From NCBI RefSeq assembly GCF_030010415.1, contig NZ_JASCSA010000008.1: 64,000 nucleotides of DNA. One strand, written 5' to 3'. The notes beneath the pieces are model-generated. The model saw nothing but the letters and a program-made list of their open reading frames with translations, did not search any database and had not been told where the DNA came from. Shown here piece after piece: positions 7,679-16,599 of the stretch. Position numbers and translations under genes: made by a program. The DNA comes from Cobetia amphilecti. GTDB lineage: Bacteria; Pseudomonadota; Gammaproteobacteria; Pseudomonadales; Halomonadaceae. Positions within the stretch are counted from its first letter, which is position 1, and each line of letters opens with the position of its first letter.

Positions 7679-8416
7679 ATGACCATCGACTGGTGGGGTA
7701 TCGGTCTGCAGGCACTCAATGTCCTGATTCTGACCTGGCTGTTGTCACGAGTGTTGTGGCGACCGATCGTCAATGCCATTGAGCAGCGTCGCGCCGCCAT
7801 CCAAGCCGAGCTGGAGACTGCCAGTGCGACACAGACCAGAGCAGAGGCTCTCCTGGCCGAGGTCGAGCAGACGCGGGCACAGCTCATGGCGGAGTGCGGC
7901 TCCATACGCGAGGCTCGCCTGAGTGAAGCCGCCGCCAGCGCCGATGCGCTCCTCAGCAGTGCTCACCAGCAGGTAGAACGCTTGCAGCAGCAAGCGCAGT
8001 CCCAGATCACGCAGCAACGCCATCAGGCACGTCAGCAAGATGTGCGAGACGCCACTACATTGGCGGTGGATATCGCGACGCGTCTACTCAAGCAGCTCAA
8101 CGGCCAGAGTCTTGATGAGGCATTTCGCACACGACTGCTGGACTCCCTGGCATCGATGTCAGCGACGCAACGCGAGGCGTTGGTCACCACGCAGGAACCT
8201 ATCCACGTGGTCTCCGTCGCGACACTGCCCCTCCATGAGCAGCACGCATTGAGAGACGCCATTGCCGACACGTTGGGCCAACAGGCAAGGATAGCCTTCG
8301 AGTGCGACCCTGAGATGATCGCGGGGCTGGAATTGCGTTCCGCGCATTTCGTGCTGCACAACAGCTGGCGTGCCGACCTCAGAAGCGTCGACAGGGAGAT
8401 GCAGGATGTCATCTGA
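7679..8416 (+). CDS. atpF: N-ATPase subunit b with delta-like C-terminal domain
   Basis: Subunit b is the peripheral stalk. The 245-residue protein has one N-terminal membrane helix (about residues 8-25), then a long charged and Gln-rich coiled coil (about 35-135). The C-terminal part after residue 165 resembles the end of the delta subunit, with a strand-like VVSVATLPL, ECDPEMIAGLEL and a closing Asn-Ser-Trp/Arg segment. The operon contains no separate delta gene, and a longer b subunit compensating for delta is a known trait of N-ATPases. It starts five bases after atpE and overlaps atpA by 11 bases. Confidence 0.9.
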   Translation: MTIDWWGIGLQALNVLILTWLLSRVLWRPIVNAIEQRRAAIQAELETASATQTRAEALLAEVEQTRAQLMAECGSIREARLSEAAASADALLSSAHQQVERLQQQAQSQITQQRHQARQQDVRDATTLAVDIATRLLKQLNGQSLDEAFRTRLLDSLASMSATQREALVTTQEPIHVVSVATLPLHEQHALRDAIADTLGQQARIAFECDPEMIAGLELRSAHFVLHNSWRADLRSVDREMQDVI

Positions 8417-9941
8417 TCAGACACCGAGCTGGCTGCTGGCGGCAAAAGAGGCACTGGAAGATGCCCCTCTGGGAGTCCACGCCGAGCAACATGGACGCGT
8501 CGAGGAGATCGCCGACGGTGTCGCCACCATCTCCGGTTTGCCCGATGTCGGCCTGGAGGAAGTCCTGCACTTTGCACGTGGCCAGCTGGGGTTCGTGCAG
8601 GTACTCGATGAGGACCGCATCGGCTGCGTACTGCTTGACACCTTCGATGCCGGCAATGCCGTCGAAGCTGGCGATGCCGTCCATGCCAGCGGAGACGTCG
8701 TGCAGGTACCGGTGGGGGAGGTATTGCTGGGCCGCGTGGTGGACCCGCTTGGCCGCCCGCTGGATGACCTTGGGCCCCTCGAGAGTGAACTGCACTGGCC
8801 CATCGAACGACCGGCCCCCTCGATCATCGAACGTGAACTGGTCACCGAACCCGTGCAGACCGGCATTCTGGCCATCGATACCTTGTTCGCACTGGGGCGC
8901 GGTCAGCGCGAATTAATCGTTGGCGATCATGCCACCGGCAAGACGACGCTGGCCATCGACACCCTGATTGCCCAGCGCGACAACGACATGGTGTGTGTGT
9001 ACGTCGCGGTAGGCCAGAAGACCTCCAGCGTGAGGCGTGTGATCGATGCACTCTCCGCTCACGGCAACTTCTCGCGCTGTATCGTGATGGTGGCCGGCTC
9101 GGCCACGGCGCCCGGTCTGCAATGGATCGCGCCCTACGCGGGGATGACCATGGCGGAGTACTTCCGCGACAACGGACAACATGCCGTGATCGTGATCGAC
9201 GACCTCTCCAAACACGCCGCGACCCATCGCGAGATTGCACTGCTGACGCGCCAGTCGCCAGGTCGCGAGGCCTATCCCGGCGATGTCTTCTATCTGCATG
9301 CACGCCTGTTGGAGCGTGCCGCCAGACTCTCGTCCGAATGTGGCGGTGGCTCCCTGACCGCCCTGCCCATCGCCGAGACGGACTCGGGCAATCTCTCGGC
9401 CTATATCCCCACCAATCTGATCTCGATCACTGACGGCCAGGTGGTGATGGACGCCGCACTCTTCCATCAAGGCCAGAAACCGGCAGTTGATGTCGGTCTG
9501 AGCGTCAGCCGAGTCGGCGGCAAGACGCAAGCTGTCGCGCTGCGCAAGGCCGCGGGCACCCTGCGTCTGGATTATGCCCAGTTTCTCGAACTGGAGGTCT
9601 TCACGCGGTTCGGCGGCATGCCGGATGGCCGGGTCCGCGACCAACTCAAGCGTGGTGAGCGTATTCGCGCCCTCCTGCATCAACCACAACATATGCCGTT
9701 GCGCCTGGTGGATGAGGTCGCATTGCTGCTGGCACTGCATGCCGGACACTTCGATGACCTGCCGGTCGGCTTCCTTCCCGCCCTCGTTCGCGAACTGCCG
9801 GCCGCACTGGACCGCGATGCAGCGTCGGGAGTCGCCGAGTTGAGCGCTGACACACATGCACCTTGCAGCGACGCGACGCATGATCGTCTGCTGACAGCGG
9901 TGACAAGTCTGATGGGCAGAATCAGTGAGGCCGAAAAATGA
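8406..9941 (+). CDS. atpA: N-ATPase alpha subunit
   Basis: Alpha is the non-catalytic nucleotide-binding F1 subunit. The 511-residue protein has a beta-barrel domain with HGRVEEIADGVATISGLP near residue 25. Its Walker A motif is GDHATGKT at residues 173-180, a variant of the usual GDRQTGKT, followed by VIVIDDLSKHA (Walker B) and VGLSVSRVGG with the arginine finger. The start at 8406 follows AGGGAG and lies inside the end of atpF; a longer reading from 8370 has no ribosome site. A homolog for the main H+-ATPase would be expected elsewhere on the chromosome. Confidence 0.94.
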   Translation: MSSDQTPSWLLAAKEALEDAPLGVHAEQHGRVEEIADGVATISGLPDVGLEEVLHFARGQLGFVQVLDEDRIGCVLLDTFDAGNAVEAGDAVHASGDVVQVPVGEVLLGRVVDPLGRPLDDLGPLESELHWPIERPAPSIIERELVTEPVQTGILAIDTLFALGRGQRELIVGDHATGKTTLAIDTLIAQRDNDMVCVYVAVGQKTSSVRRVIDALSAHGNFSRCIVMVAGSATAPGLQWIAPYAGMTMAEYFRDNGQHAVIVIDDLSKHAATHREIALLTRQSPGREAYPGDVFYLHARLLERAARLSSECGGGSLTALPIAETDSGNLSAYIPTNLISITDGQVVMDAALFHQGQKPAVDVGLSVSRVGGKTQAVALRKAAGTLRLDYAQFLELEVFTRFGGMPDGRVRDQLKRGERIRALLHQPQHMPLRLVDEVALLLALHAGHFDDLPVGFLPALVRELPAALDRDAASGVAELSADTHAPCSDATHDRLLTAVTSLMGRISEAEK

Positions 9942-10849
9942 GCGAACGCATGGCCGAGATCAGCGCCCATATCGACAGCGTTCGCCAATTGGGCTCCGTG
10001 GTGAACGCGATCAAGGGGATTGCCGCTGCACGTGCTCGCAACGCCCGCGCCGAGGTGCAGGCAGTGGATCGCTACAGCGCGGTGATAGTCGAAGCAGTGG
10101 TGTCAGCATTCGGTCACGATATTGCCACCTGCACTCACGACACTCGTGAGCAGGAGCCTGCCAGTGATGATGCAAGCACCGGGTGGTTGCTGTTTCTGGC
10201 CGAACAGGGTTTTGCCGGCGCCTTCAGTGAGCGACTCCTGGACAGCCTCGGCACTGCGCTCGGTTCCGCCCCTCTCATGGTGGTGGGAACACGCGGACTC
10301 TCGATACTGGCCGCACGCGAGATCACGCCATTGTGGTCGGCGCCCATGCCATCCCACTCGCCCGGCATCCCGGCACTGGCCGACACCCTGACGACAGTCA
10401 TCCATGATCAACTAAGCAAAGGGCATTTTGAGCGCCTGGAGCTGGTGTATACCCGCTGGGAAGGGGGGGCACCACAGCGGGTACATCGCCGCCTGCTGCC
10501 ACTGGAGCTTGAGAGCTTCGCGCCAGGGAGTCCCCAGGACGCGCGCATATCAACGCCTCACACCGCTGCCAGACCACGGGAGCGTCCTCTGCTGCAATTG
10601 CCCCCTGCGCAGCTGCTTGAGCAACTTTATCAGGATGTGGTGCATGCCCAACTCTGCCAGGCGGCACTGCACGCCTTCGCCGCCGAGAACGAGGCGCGCA
10701 TGCAAGCCATGGCCTCCGCCGCCAGCCAAATAGAGCGAGAACTTGCCGACTACAAGACCACACTGCAGCAGGTACGCCAAGAAACGATTACCGCTGAAAT
10801 CATCGAGCTGGGCACGGGCGCCAGCAGCACTGAACGCAAGACCCGCTAA
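9938..10849 (+). CDS. atpG: N-ATPase gamma subunit
   Basis: Gamma is the central rotor shaft. The 303-residue protein has the N-terminal coiled-coil helix (MAEISAHIDSVRQLGSVVNA) and the matching C-terminal helix, in which EARMQAMASAASQIE is the best conserved block. The middle domain is diverged, as usual. The ATG overlaps the atpA stop (ATGA). It is the last gene of the ATPase operon; a 146-base gap precedes phaC. Confidence 0.92.
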   Translation: MSERMAEISAHIDSVRQLGSVVNAIKGIAAARARNARAEVQAVDRYSAVIVEAVVSAFGHDIATCTHDTREQEPASDDASTGWLLFLAEQGFAGAFSERLLDSLGTALGSAPLMVVGTRGLSILAAREITPLWSAPMPSHSPGIPALADTLTTVIHDQLSKGHFERLELVYTRWEGGAPQRVHRRLLPLELESFAPGSPQDARISTPHTAARPRERPLLQLPPAQLLEQLYQDVVHAQLCQAALHAFAAENEARMQAMASAASQIERELADYKTTLQQVRQETITAEIIELGTGASSTERKTR

Positions 10850-10995
10850 TGCCAACACCAGACAGGATCACTGACGAAGATCAGGCTGCCATCGCCAGTA
10901 CGCAGGCATGATCGGATCAGACCGCACACCGTCTCGCACGAAGTGTGCCCAAATCAAGATGCCCCCAGTCAAGGTGCGTCTCAACAGGAGGTGCC

Positions 10996-12960
10996 ATGCA
11001 GTCGCCAGCCCAGCCCGGTGCATCGAGCTATCATCTGTCTCAGCGCGAGGGTGGCGCAGAAGCCACTTGCACGACACAGACCAGCACCGTGTCACACGCG
11101 ATCGAGGGTGACGATGAGACAACGCTTGCACCATCGCTTTACGACACAATCGACCGCATCGTGCATGCAGGAGTCGCCAGGTCCACCCTGGGCCTTTCCC
11201 CCTCGGTGCTTACAGAGGCCTGGATGGACTGGGCCGTACACATGGCGATCTCTCCCGGCAAGCAGATGCAGTTGCTGGAATCTGCCCTGTGGGGGAGCTG
11301 GGCCGTCTATCAGGAAGCGCTCGGGATAAAGGAACAGGCTGTCGACCAACCGGACGGCAAGGATCAAGGCGGCAAGTCTCAAGAAAGCGAGGCTCAGGAA
11401 AGCGGGGCAAAAGGTAGAGCACAGGCAGGCCCACATATTGCCGATCGGCGCTTCCGTGATGCCGCCTGGCAGCAGCTCCCCTTCTCACTGTGGGCGAACG
11501 CCCATGCCCAGAACTGGCAATGGTGGCAACAGGCGGTGACCGGTGTACACGGCATGTCGCCGGCGCACGAGAACCTGCTGGCCTTCGTGTCAGGGCTGAT
11601 GGTGGATACTCTGTCACCCTCGAATTATGCGCAGACCAACCCTGAAGTGATGACGACCACCCTCAGTGAGGGTGGCAAAAACCTGATGCGAGGTGCTCAG
11701 CATCTGATGGAGGACCTGGAACGGCGCGGACGGGCAGCGAGTGCAACACCGGCCTCCACTTCAGCTTTGCATGACGCTGCCTCATCGGCACAGCAACCAC
11801 CTGTCGAGGTTGGCCAGACACTGGCGATCACGCCTGGCAAGGTGGTGATGCGCAACCGCCTGATCGAGTTGATCCAGTACTCGCCTGCCACGGAAACGGT
11901 CCAGGCGGAGCCGGTATTGATCGTGCCCGCCTGGATCATGAAGTACTACATTCTCGACCTCTCGCCCCACAATTCGCTGGTGCGCTTCCTGGTGAACCAG
12001 GGCTACAGCGTCTTCATGGTCTCGTGGACCAACCCCGATGCAACGCTTCGCGACATGGGCCTGGAGGACTATCGCCATCTGGGCGTGCTCGAGGCCATCG
12101 ATGCCATCCAGGCAGTCACAGCCGCCAAACACCTGCATGCCGTCGGCTATTGTCTCGGCGGCACCCTGCTCTCCATTGCCGCCGCAGCGATGGGTCGCGA
12201 TGGCGATGAACGCCTTGCCAGCGTCAGCCTGTTCGCCGCGCAGACGGATTTCACCGAAGCCGGTGAACTGCGTCTGTTCATCAGCGATTCCCAGGTCACG
12301 CTGATCGAGGACATGATGGCCGACAAGGGCTATCTCTCCTCCGAGCAGATGGCTGGCACCTTTGCCTTGCTGCGCGCCAGAGACCTCATCTGGGCACCCG
12401 TCGTCGACCACTACCTGCTCGGCAAGCCCAGCCACTCCTTTGATCTCATGACCTGGAATGCTGATGCCACGCGCATGCCAGCCACAATGCATGCCGAGTA
12501 TCTGCGACGCCTCTATCTGAACAACGACCTGGCCGAAGGCCACTATCGAGTCGCTGGCAAGGCCGTCAGCGTTTCCGATATCCGCGCGCCCATCTTTGCG
12601 GTGGGGACCGAGGATGATCACGTCGCCCCTTGGGAATCGGTCTACAAATTGCATCTGTTCGCGGATAGCGAAATGACCTTCGTGCTGGCCAATGGTGGCC
12701 ATAACGCCGGCATCATCTCGGAACCCGGCCACTCTCGACGCCATTATCGCATCGCCACGACAGGGGCTACTGACGCCTATCGCGCACCAAACGAATGGCT
12801 TTCCGATACCACCGAGCAGGACGGTTCATGGTGGCCGGCCTTTGCCAACTGGCTCGAGGCGCACTCAAGTCAGCGCGTTGCGCCTCCGCCGATGGGCATG
12901 GAGCACGGGCGTTATCGCGTGCTCTGTGATGCACCCGGCACCTACGTGAAGCAAACCTGA
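10996..12960 (+). CDS. phaC: Class I poly(3-hydroxyalkanoate) synthase
   Basis: PhaC polymerises (R)-3-hydroxyacyl-CoA into storage polyester at granule surfaces. The alpha/beta-hydrolase fold is complete: the nucleophile C386 sits in the lipase-like box GYCLGGT, the aspartate is D541 in TEDDHVAPW, and the histidine is H569 in GGHNAGI. The start at 10996 is supported by AGGAGG six bases before it and gives 654 residues, longer than the usual 560-600. The extra length is two hydrophilic, low-complexity insertions, near residues 115-140 (Gln, Lys, Glu, Ser, Gly) and 240-270 (Ala, Ser, Thr). It is followed by fabI, the MaoC-Pta fusion and ackA on the same strand. Confidence 0.92.
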   Translation: MQSPAQPGASSYHLSQREGGAEATCTTQTSTVSHAIEGDDETTLAPSLYDTIDRIVHAGVARSTLGLSPSVLTEAWMDWAVHMAISPGKQMQLLESALWGSWAVYQEALGIKEQAVDQPDGKDQGGKSQESEAQESGAKGRAQAGPHIADRRFRDAAWQQLPFSLWANAHAQNWQWWQQAVTGVHGMSPAHENLLAFVSGLMVDTLSPSNYAQTNPEVMTTTLSEGGKNLMRGAQHLMEDLERRGRAASATPASTSALHDAASSAQQPPVEVGQTLAITPGKVVMRNRLIELIQYSPATETVQAEPVLIVPAWIMKYYILDLSPHNSLVRFLVNQGYSVFMVSWTNPDATLRDMGLEDYRHLGVLEAIDAIQAVTAAKHLHAVGYCLGGTLLSIAAAAMGRDGDERLASVSLFAAQTDFTEAGELRLFISDSQVTLIEDMMADKGYLSSEQMAGTFALLRARDLIWAPVVDHYLLGKPSHSFDLMTWNADATRMPATMHAEYLRRLYLNNDLAEGHYRVAGKAVSVSDIRAPIFAVGTEDDHVAPWESVYKLHLFADSEMTFVLANGGHNAGIISEPGHSRRHYRIATTGATDAYRAPNEWLSDTTEQDGSWWPAFANWLEAHSSQRVAPPPMGMEHGRYRVLCDAPGTYVKQT

Positions 12961-12993
12961 GCCACCCGACACATCCGATCAACGAGGCCAATC

Positions 12994-13818
12994 ATGTCGC
13001 TCCAATCGCCAGACTCATCTGAGACTCCCGGTACAGCTGACTCTCCCGCCCCTCTCAAGCCGCTTGAAGGCAAGGTAGTGCTGGTGGTGGGCGTGGCGAA
13101 TGCGCATTCCATTGCTACCGGCTGCGTGAAGGCGTTTCGTGCGGCCGGAGCACACATCGTGATGACCTATCTGAATGCCAAGGCCAGAGCCTATGTGGAG
13201 CCTGTGGCAAAGGAGGTGGGTGCAGCGCTGCTGTTGCCGCTGGATGTCGAGGCCGCAGGCGAGATGGAAACCGTGTTTTCTCAGATCGAAACTCGCTTCG
13301 GGCGCCTCGATGTTCTGGTGCACTCCATCGCCTATTGTCCGCTGGAAGACCTGCATGGCCGGGTAACGGACTGTTCACGCCAAGGCTTCTCACGCGCGAT
13401 GGATATCTCGGTGCACTCATTGATCCGCATGGCACGATTGGCCGAACCATTGATGTTCGAAGGTGGCAGCATCCTGGCCATGAGTTATTACGGCGGCGAG
13501 AAGGTAGTCGATCACTACAACATCATGGGGCCGGTCAAGGCGGCACTGGAGGGAACGGTACGCTCGTTGGCCGTGGAGCTGGGGCCACGTCGTATCCGTG
13601 TCAATGCCCTGTCACCGGGCCCACTCAAGACACGAGCCGGGTCCGGCATCGCACATTTCGATGAGCTGATCGACGATGCTCGTACTCGCGCCCCTGAAGG
13701 TGTTCTGGTGACGATCGAGGATGTCGGCAACTTGGCGGTGATTTACGCAAGCCCCGCGACCCGTCGCGTCACAGGGGAAACGGTCCATATCGATGGAGGT
13801 CTGCATGTCCGAGCATGA
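12994..13818 (+). CDS. FabI-like enoyl-acyl carrier protein reductase (SDR)
   Basis: This 274-residue short-chain dehydrogenase belongs to the FabI group, which reduces trans-2-enoyl thioesters with NAD(P)H. The N-terminal nucleotide site is atypical (VVGVANAHSIATG), as in FabI. The catalytic pair is Y175 and K182 in the FabI-style spacing Y-x6-K (YNIMGPVK), and SYYGGEK corresponds to the SYLGAER block of FabI. The first 25 residues are an extra Ser/Pro-rich leader. Its position between phaC and a MaoC-Pta fusion suggests work on CoA thioesters rather than housekeeping fatty-acid synthesis; a main fabI should lie elsewhere. That substrate is an inference. Confidence 0.82.
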   Translation: MSLQSPDSSETPGTADSPAPLKPLEGKVVLVVGVANAHSIATGCVKAFRAAGAHIVMTYLNAKARAYVEPVAKEVGAALLLPLDVEAAGEMETVFSQIETRFGRLDVLVHSIAYCPLEDLHGRVTDCSRQGFSRAMDISVHSLIRMARLAEPLMFEGGSILAMSYYGGEKVVDHYNIMGPVKAALEGTVRSLAVELGPRRIRVNALSPGPLKTRAGSGIAHFDELIDDARTRAPEGVLVTIEDVGNLAVIYASPATRRVTGETVHIDGGLHVRA

Positions 13819-15373
13819 CGACAACGTGTCACGCGCAAGCTCGCCTGAGAAAGGTCCGAATGATTCATCAGATGAGCCACCCCGCAAAGGCCCGATGCAG
13901 GAGGGGCTGCTCGGATTCGGTGAGCCACTCGTCCCACCCCGAGAAGGACAGACAGTTCACGACACAGCCCCCAGCGACAGCTTGCAGTACATCGAGAATC
14001 GTACCTGGGATGATATCGCCGTTGGCGATAGCGCCGAGCTGGTGCGTACTCTGCAGGCGAAGGATATTCAGCTCTTCGCGGTGATGTCCGGTGACGTCAA
14101 TCCCGCCCACGTCGATGAGGAATTTGCCAGTACTGACATGTTCCATGGCGTCATCGCACATGGCATGTGGGGCGGCGCCTTGATCTCGGCCGTGCTGGGA
14201 ACCGAACTGCCGGGGCCGGGCACCATCTTTCTCGACCAGACCCTGAGCTTCAAGGCGCCGGTGCGTCTGGGCGATACCCTCGCCGTGCGTCTGGAGGTCA
14301 GCGAGAAGCTGCCCAAGGGACGCCTGCTCCTGGCATGCCGCTGCACGAACCAGCAAGGTGAGACGGTCATTGAGGGTGTGGCCAAGGTCATCGCGCCACG
14401 CGAGCGCATAAGACGTCCGCGCGTGGTATTGCCCGAAGTGCATCTGCACGTCCAGGGCGCTCAGTACAAGCGCTTGATCGCGGCCACCGAAGGACTGGCC
14501 GCGATTGCCACCGCCATCGTGCATCCCTGCGATGTGCTATCGCTGGGAGGTGCGCTGGAAGCGGGTCGCCATGGACTGATCCAGCCTGTCCTGATCGGAC
14601 CGAAGGCGCGCATTCTCGCCGCTGCCGCCCAGGCCGGCGAATCACTCACAGGCATCGAGATCATCGATGCTCCCCATAGCCACGCAGCGGCCGCAATGGC
14701 CGTAGCAATGGTGCGCAGTGGCAAGGTCAATGCGCTCATGAAAGGCGCATTGCATACCGATGAACTGATGGAAGCAGTGGTCAATGCAGAGCTTGGCCTG
14801 CGCACCGAGCGCCGCATGAGTCATGTCTATGCGCTGGATGTGCCAACCTATCCCAAGCCACTGCTGGTAACGGATGCCGCCATCAACATCTATCCCGATC
14901 TCGCCCACAAGCGAGATATCGTTCAGAACGCCATCGACATGATGCAGTCACTTGGCGTGACCTGCCCAAAGGTAGCGCTGCTGTCGGCGGTGGAAACGAT
15001 CAATCCTCACATCACCTCCACGCTCGATGCCGCTGCCCTTTGCAAGATGGCGGACCGTGGCCAGATCCAGGGAGGGATGATCGATGGTCCTCTGGCGTTC
15101 GACAATGCCATCTCGGCCAAGGCCGCTGCCGAGAAGGGCATTCATTCTCAGGTCGCGGGGGATGCCGATATCCTGGTCGCGCCAGATCTGGAAGCCGCCA
15201 ACATGATCGCCAAGCAGCTGATCTATCTTGCAGGAGCCGATGCCGCCGGTATCGTGCTCGGTGCACGAGTCCCGATCATTCTCACCAGTCGCGCAGACAG
15301 CCTGCTGTCACGACTGGCTTCCTGCACGTTGGCACAGCGCTATCTAAACCACCAGACGGAAATCCGCTCATGA
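13805..15373 (+). CDS. Bifunctional MaoC-type enoyl-CoA hydratase / phosphate acyltransferase
   Basis: Two domains are fused in 522 residues. The N-terminal part (about 55-200) is a hot-dog MaoC/PhaJ hydratase with the R-hydratase signature SGDVNPAHVDEEF and IAHGM. The C-terminal part (about 215-520) is a phosphotransacetylase-type domain (PTA/PTB) with LSLGGALEAGRHGLIQPVLI and GGMIDGPLAFDNA. The two activities would interconvert enoyl-CoA and (R)-3-hydroxyacyl-CoA, and acyl-CoA with acyl phosphate. GGAGGT six bases before 13805 fixes the start, which overlaps the end of the fabI-like gene by 14 bases. ackA follows with an ATGA overlap, so acyl phosphate can be passed to the kinase to make ATP. 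Confidence 0.9.
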   Translation: MSEHDDNVSRASSPEKGPNDSSDEPPRKGPMQEGLLGFGEPLVPPREGQTVHDTAPSDSLQYIENRTWDDIAVGDSAELVRTLQAKDIQLFAVMSGDVNPAHVDEEFASTDMFHGVIAHGMWGGALISAVLGTELPGPGTIFLDQTLSFKAPVRLGDTLAVRLEVSEKLPKGRLLLACRCTNQQGETVIEGVAKVIAPRERIRRPRVVLPEVHLHVQGAQYKRLIAATEGLAAIATAIVHPCDVLSLGGALEAGRHGLIQPVLIGPKARILAAAAQAGESLTGIEIIDAPHSHAAAAMAVAMVRSGKVNALMKGALHTDELMEAVVNAELGLRTERRMSHVYALDVPTYPKPLLVTDAAINIYPDLAHKRDIVQNAIDMMQSLGVTCPKVALLSAVETINPHITSTLDAAALCKMADRGQIQGGMIDGPLAFDNAISAKAAAEKGIHSQVAGDADILVAPDLEAANMIAKQLIYLAGADAAGIVLGARVPIILTSRADSLLSRLASCTLAQRYLNHQTEIRS

Positions 15374-16599
15374 CAGATGTCACGCTGGTGCTGAACGCAG
15401 GCTCCTCCAGCATCAAGTTTGCCCTCTTCCCAGCAGTGGAGGGTGTACAGGAGCCAGTATTGCGCGGCAAGCTCTCCGGCATCGGCAGCCATCCCAGGTT
15501 CACAGCGCAAACCCGCGATGGCACCACCCCGAATTGGGATGCTCAGCTGCCATTGCATCCGAGGGCCAGTCACGAGGATCTGATACCGGCGCTTTTCGAC
15601 TGGCTGGAGCGCCATGATGATGGCCTGACCATCACTGCAGCCGGTCATCGCGTCGTGCATGGCGGCCGCGAGCATCACGGCCCCGCACGTGTCTGCCCGA
15701 CCTTGCTTGACGATCTGGCCGAGCTGATCCCGCTGGCCCCCAATCATCAGCCCCACAGCCTGGTAGCGATCCAGTGTCTCGTCGATGCAGTCCCACGACT
15801 CCCGCAGGTCGTGTGCTTCGATACCAGCTTTCATCGCACCCAGGATTCAATGGCGCAGACCTTCGCCCTACCCCGAGCCCTCAGCGAGTCTGGCATCGTG
15901 CGCTATGGCTTTCATGGTCTCTCATATCAGTACATCGCCGACCGGCTGCCCGAGACGCCACTCGGAACGCGCAGCGAAGGTCGAGTCATCGTCGCGCATC
16001 TTGGCAATGGGGCCAGCCTGTGCGCTATGAGGCAGCGCAGGAGTGTCGCCACCAGCATGGGCTTCACTGCACTGGAAGGATTGATGATGGGTCAGCGCTG
16101 CGGCTCGCTAGACCCCGGTGTACTGCTGCACCTGCTGGATGGCAAGGGCATGAGCACGACGGAACTTCGCCACCTCCTCTATGAGGAATCGGGGCTATTG
16201 GGGGTCTCCGGCATCAGCAATGACATGGCAGAATTGGAGGCCCATCCAGCGCCCGAGGCACGCGAAGCCATCGAGATGTTCTGCTATCGCGCCGCCTGCG
16301 AAATGACATCATTGGCAACGGCGTTGGGAGGCCTCGATAGCATCGTGTTCACCGCCGGTATCGGCGAGAACTCGGCACTGGTGCGCCATTTGATCATCCA
16401 GCGTCTCGCTTGGCTCGGTGCGACGCTGGACACTGATGCCAATCAGCGCAACGCCACCTCAATCACTGGCAAGGACTCTGCCCTCGAGATCCTCGTCATC
16501 CCCACCGATGAAGAAGGTATCATCGCCAGCGAGACCCGGCGTCTGCTGTCAGTACAGCCCACCTCTTCTCACCGTACGATACAGCAGTCGCGCCCCTGA
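15370..16599 (+). CDS. ackA: Acetate/propionate family kinase
   Basis: Acetate kinase converts acyl phosphate and ADP to the acid and ATP. The 409-residue protein begins at the family signature LVLNAGSSSIKF (residues 6-17) and contains FHGLSYQYI and the adenine-binding FTAGIGENSALVR. The ATG at 15370 overlaps the preceding stop (ATGA). The 3-prime end overlaps the opposing diguanylate cyclase gene by 31 bases. Paired with the fused phosphotransacetylase it forms a substrate-level phosphorylation route next to the PHA synthase. Confidence 0.93.
   Translation: MTDVTLVLNAGSSSIKFALFPAVEGVQEPVLRGKLSGIGSHPRFTAQTRDGTTPNWDAQLPLHPRASHEDLIPALFDWLERHDDGLTITAAGHRVVHGGREHHGPARVCPTLLDDLAELIPLAPNHQPHSLVAIQCLVDAVPRLPQVVCFDTSFHRTQDSMAQTFALPRALSESGIVRYGFHGLSYQYIADRLPETPLGTRSEGRVIVAHLGNGASLCAMRQRRSVATSMGFTALEGLMMGQRCGSLDPGVLLHLLDGKGMSTTELRHLLYEESGLLGVSGISNDMAELEAHPAPEAREAIEMFCYRAACEMTSLATALGGLDSIVFTAGIGENSALVRHLIIQRLAWLGATLDTDANQRNATSITGKDSALEILVIPTDEEGIIASETRRLLSVQPTSSHRTIQQSRP

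Noticed and set aside
8913..9881. 322-codon minus-strand frame opposite atpA
   Set aside because: Antisense shadow of a conserved ATPase gene, with no ribosome site.
10871..10884. Second Fnr-like element before phaC (CTGACGAAGATCAG)
   Set aside because: Only 7 of 10 conserved positions match and no -10 element lies at the right distance; too weak to list as a site.
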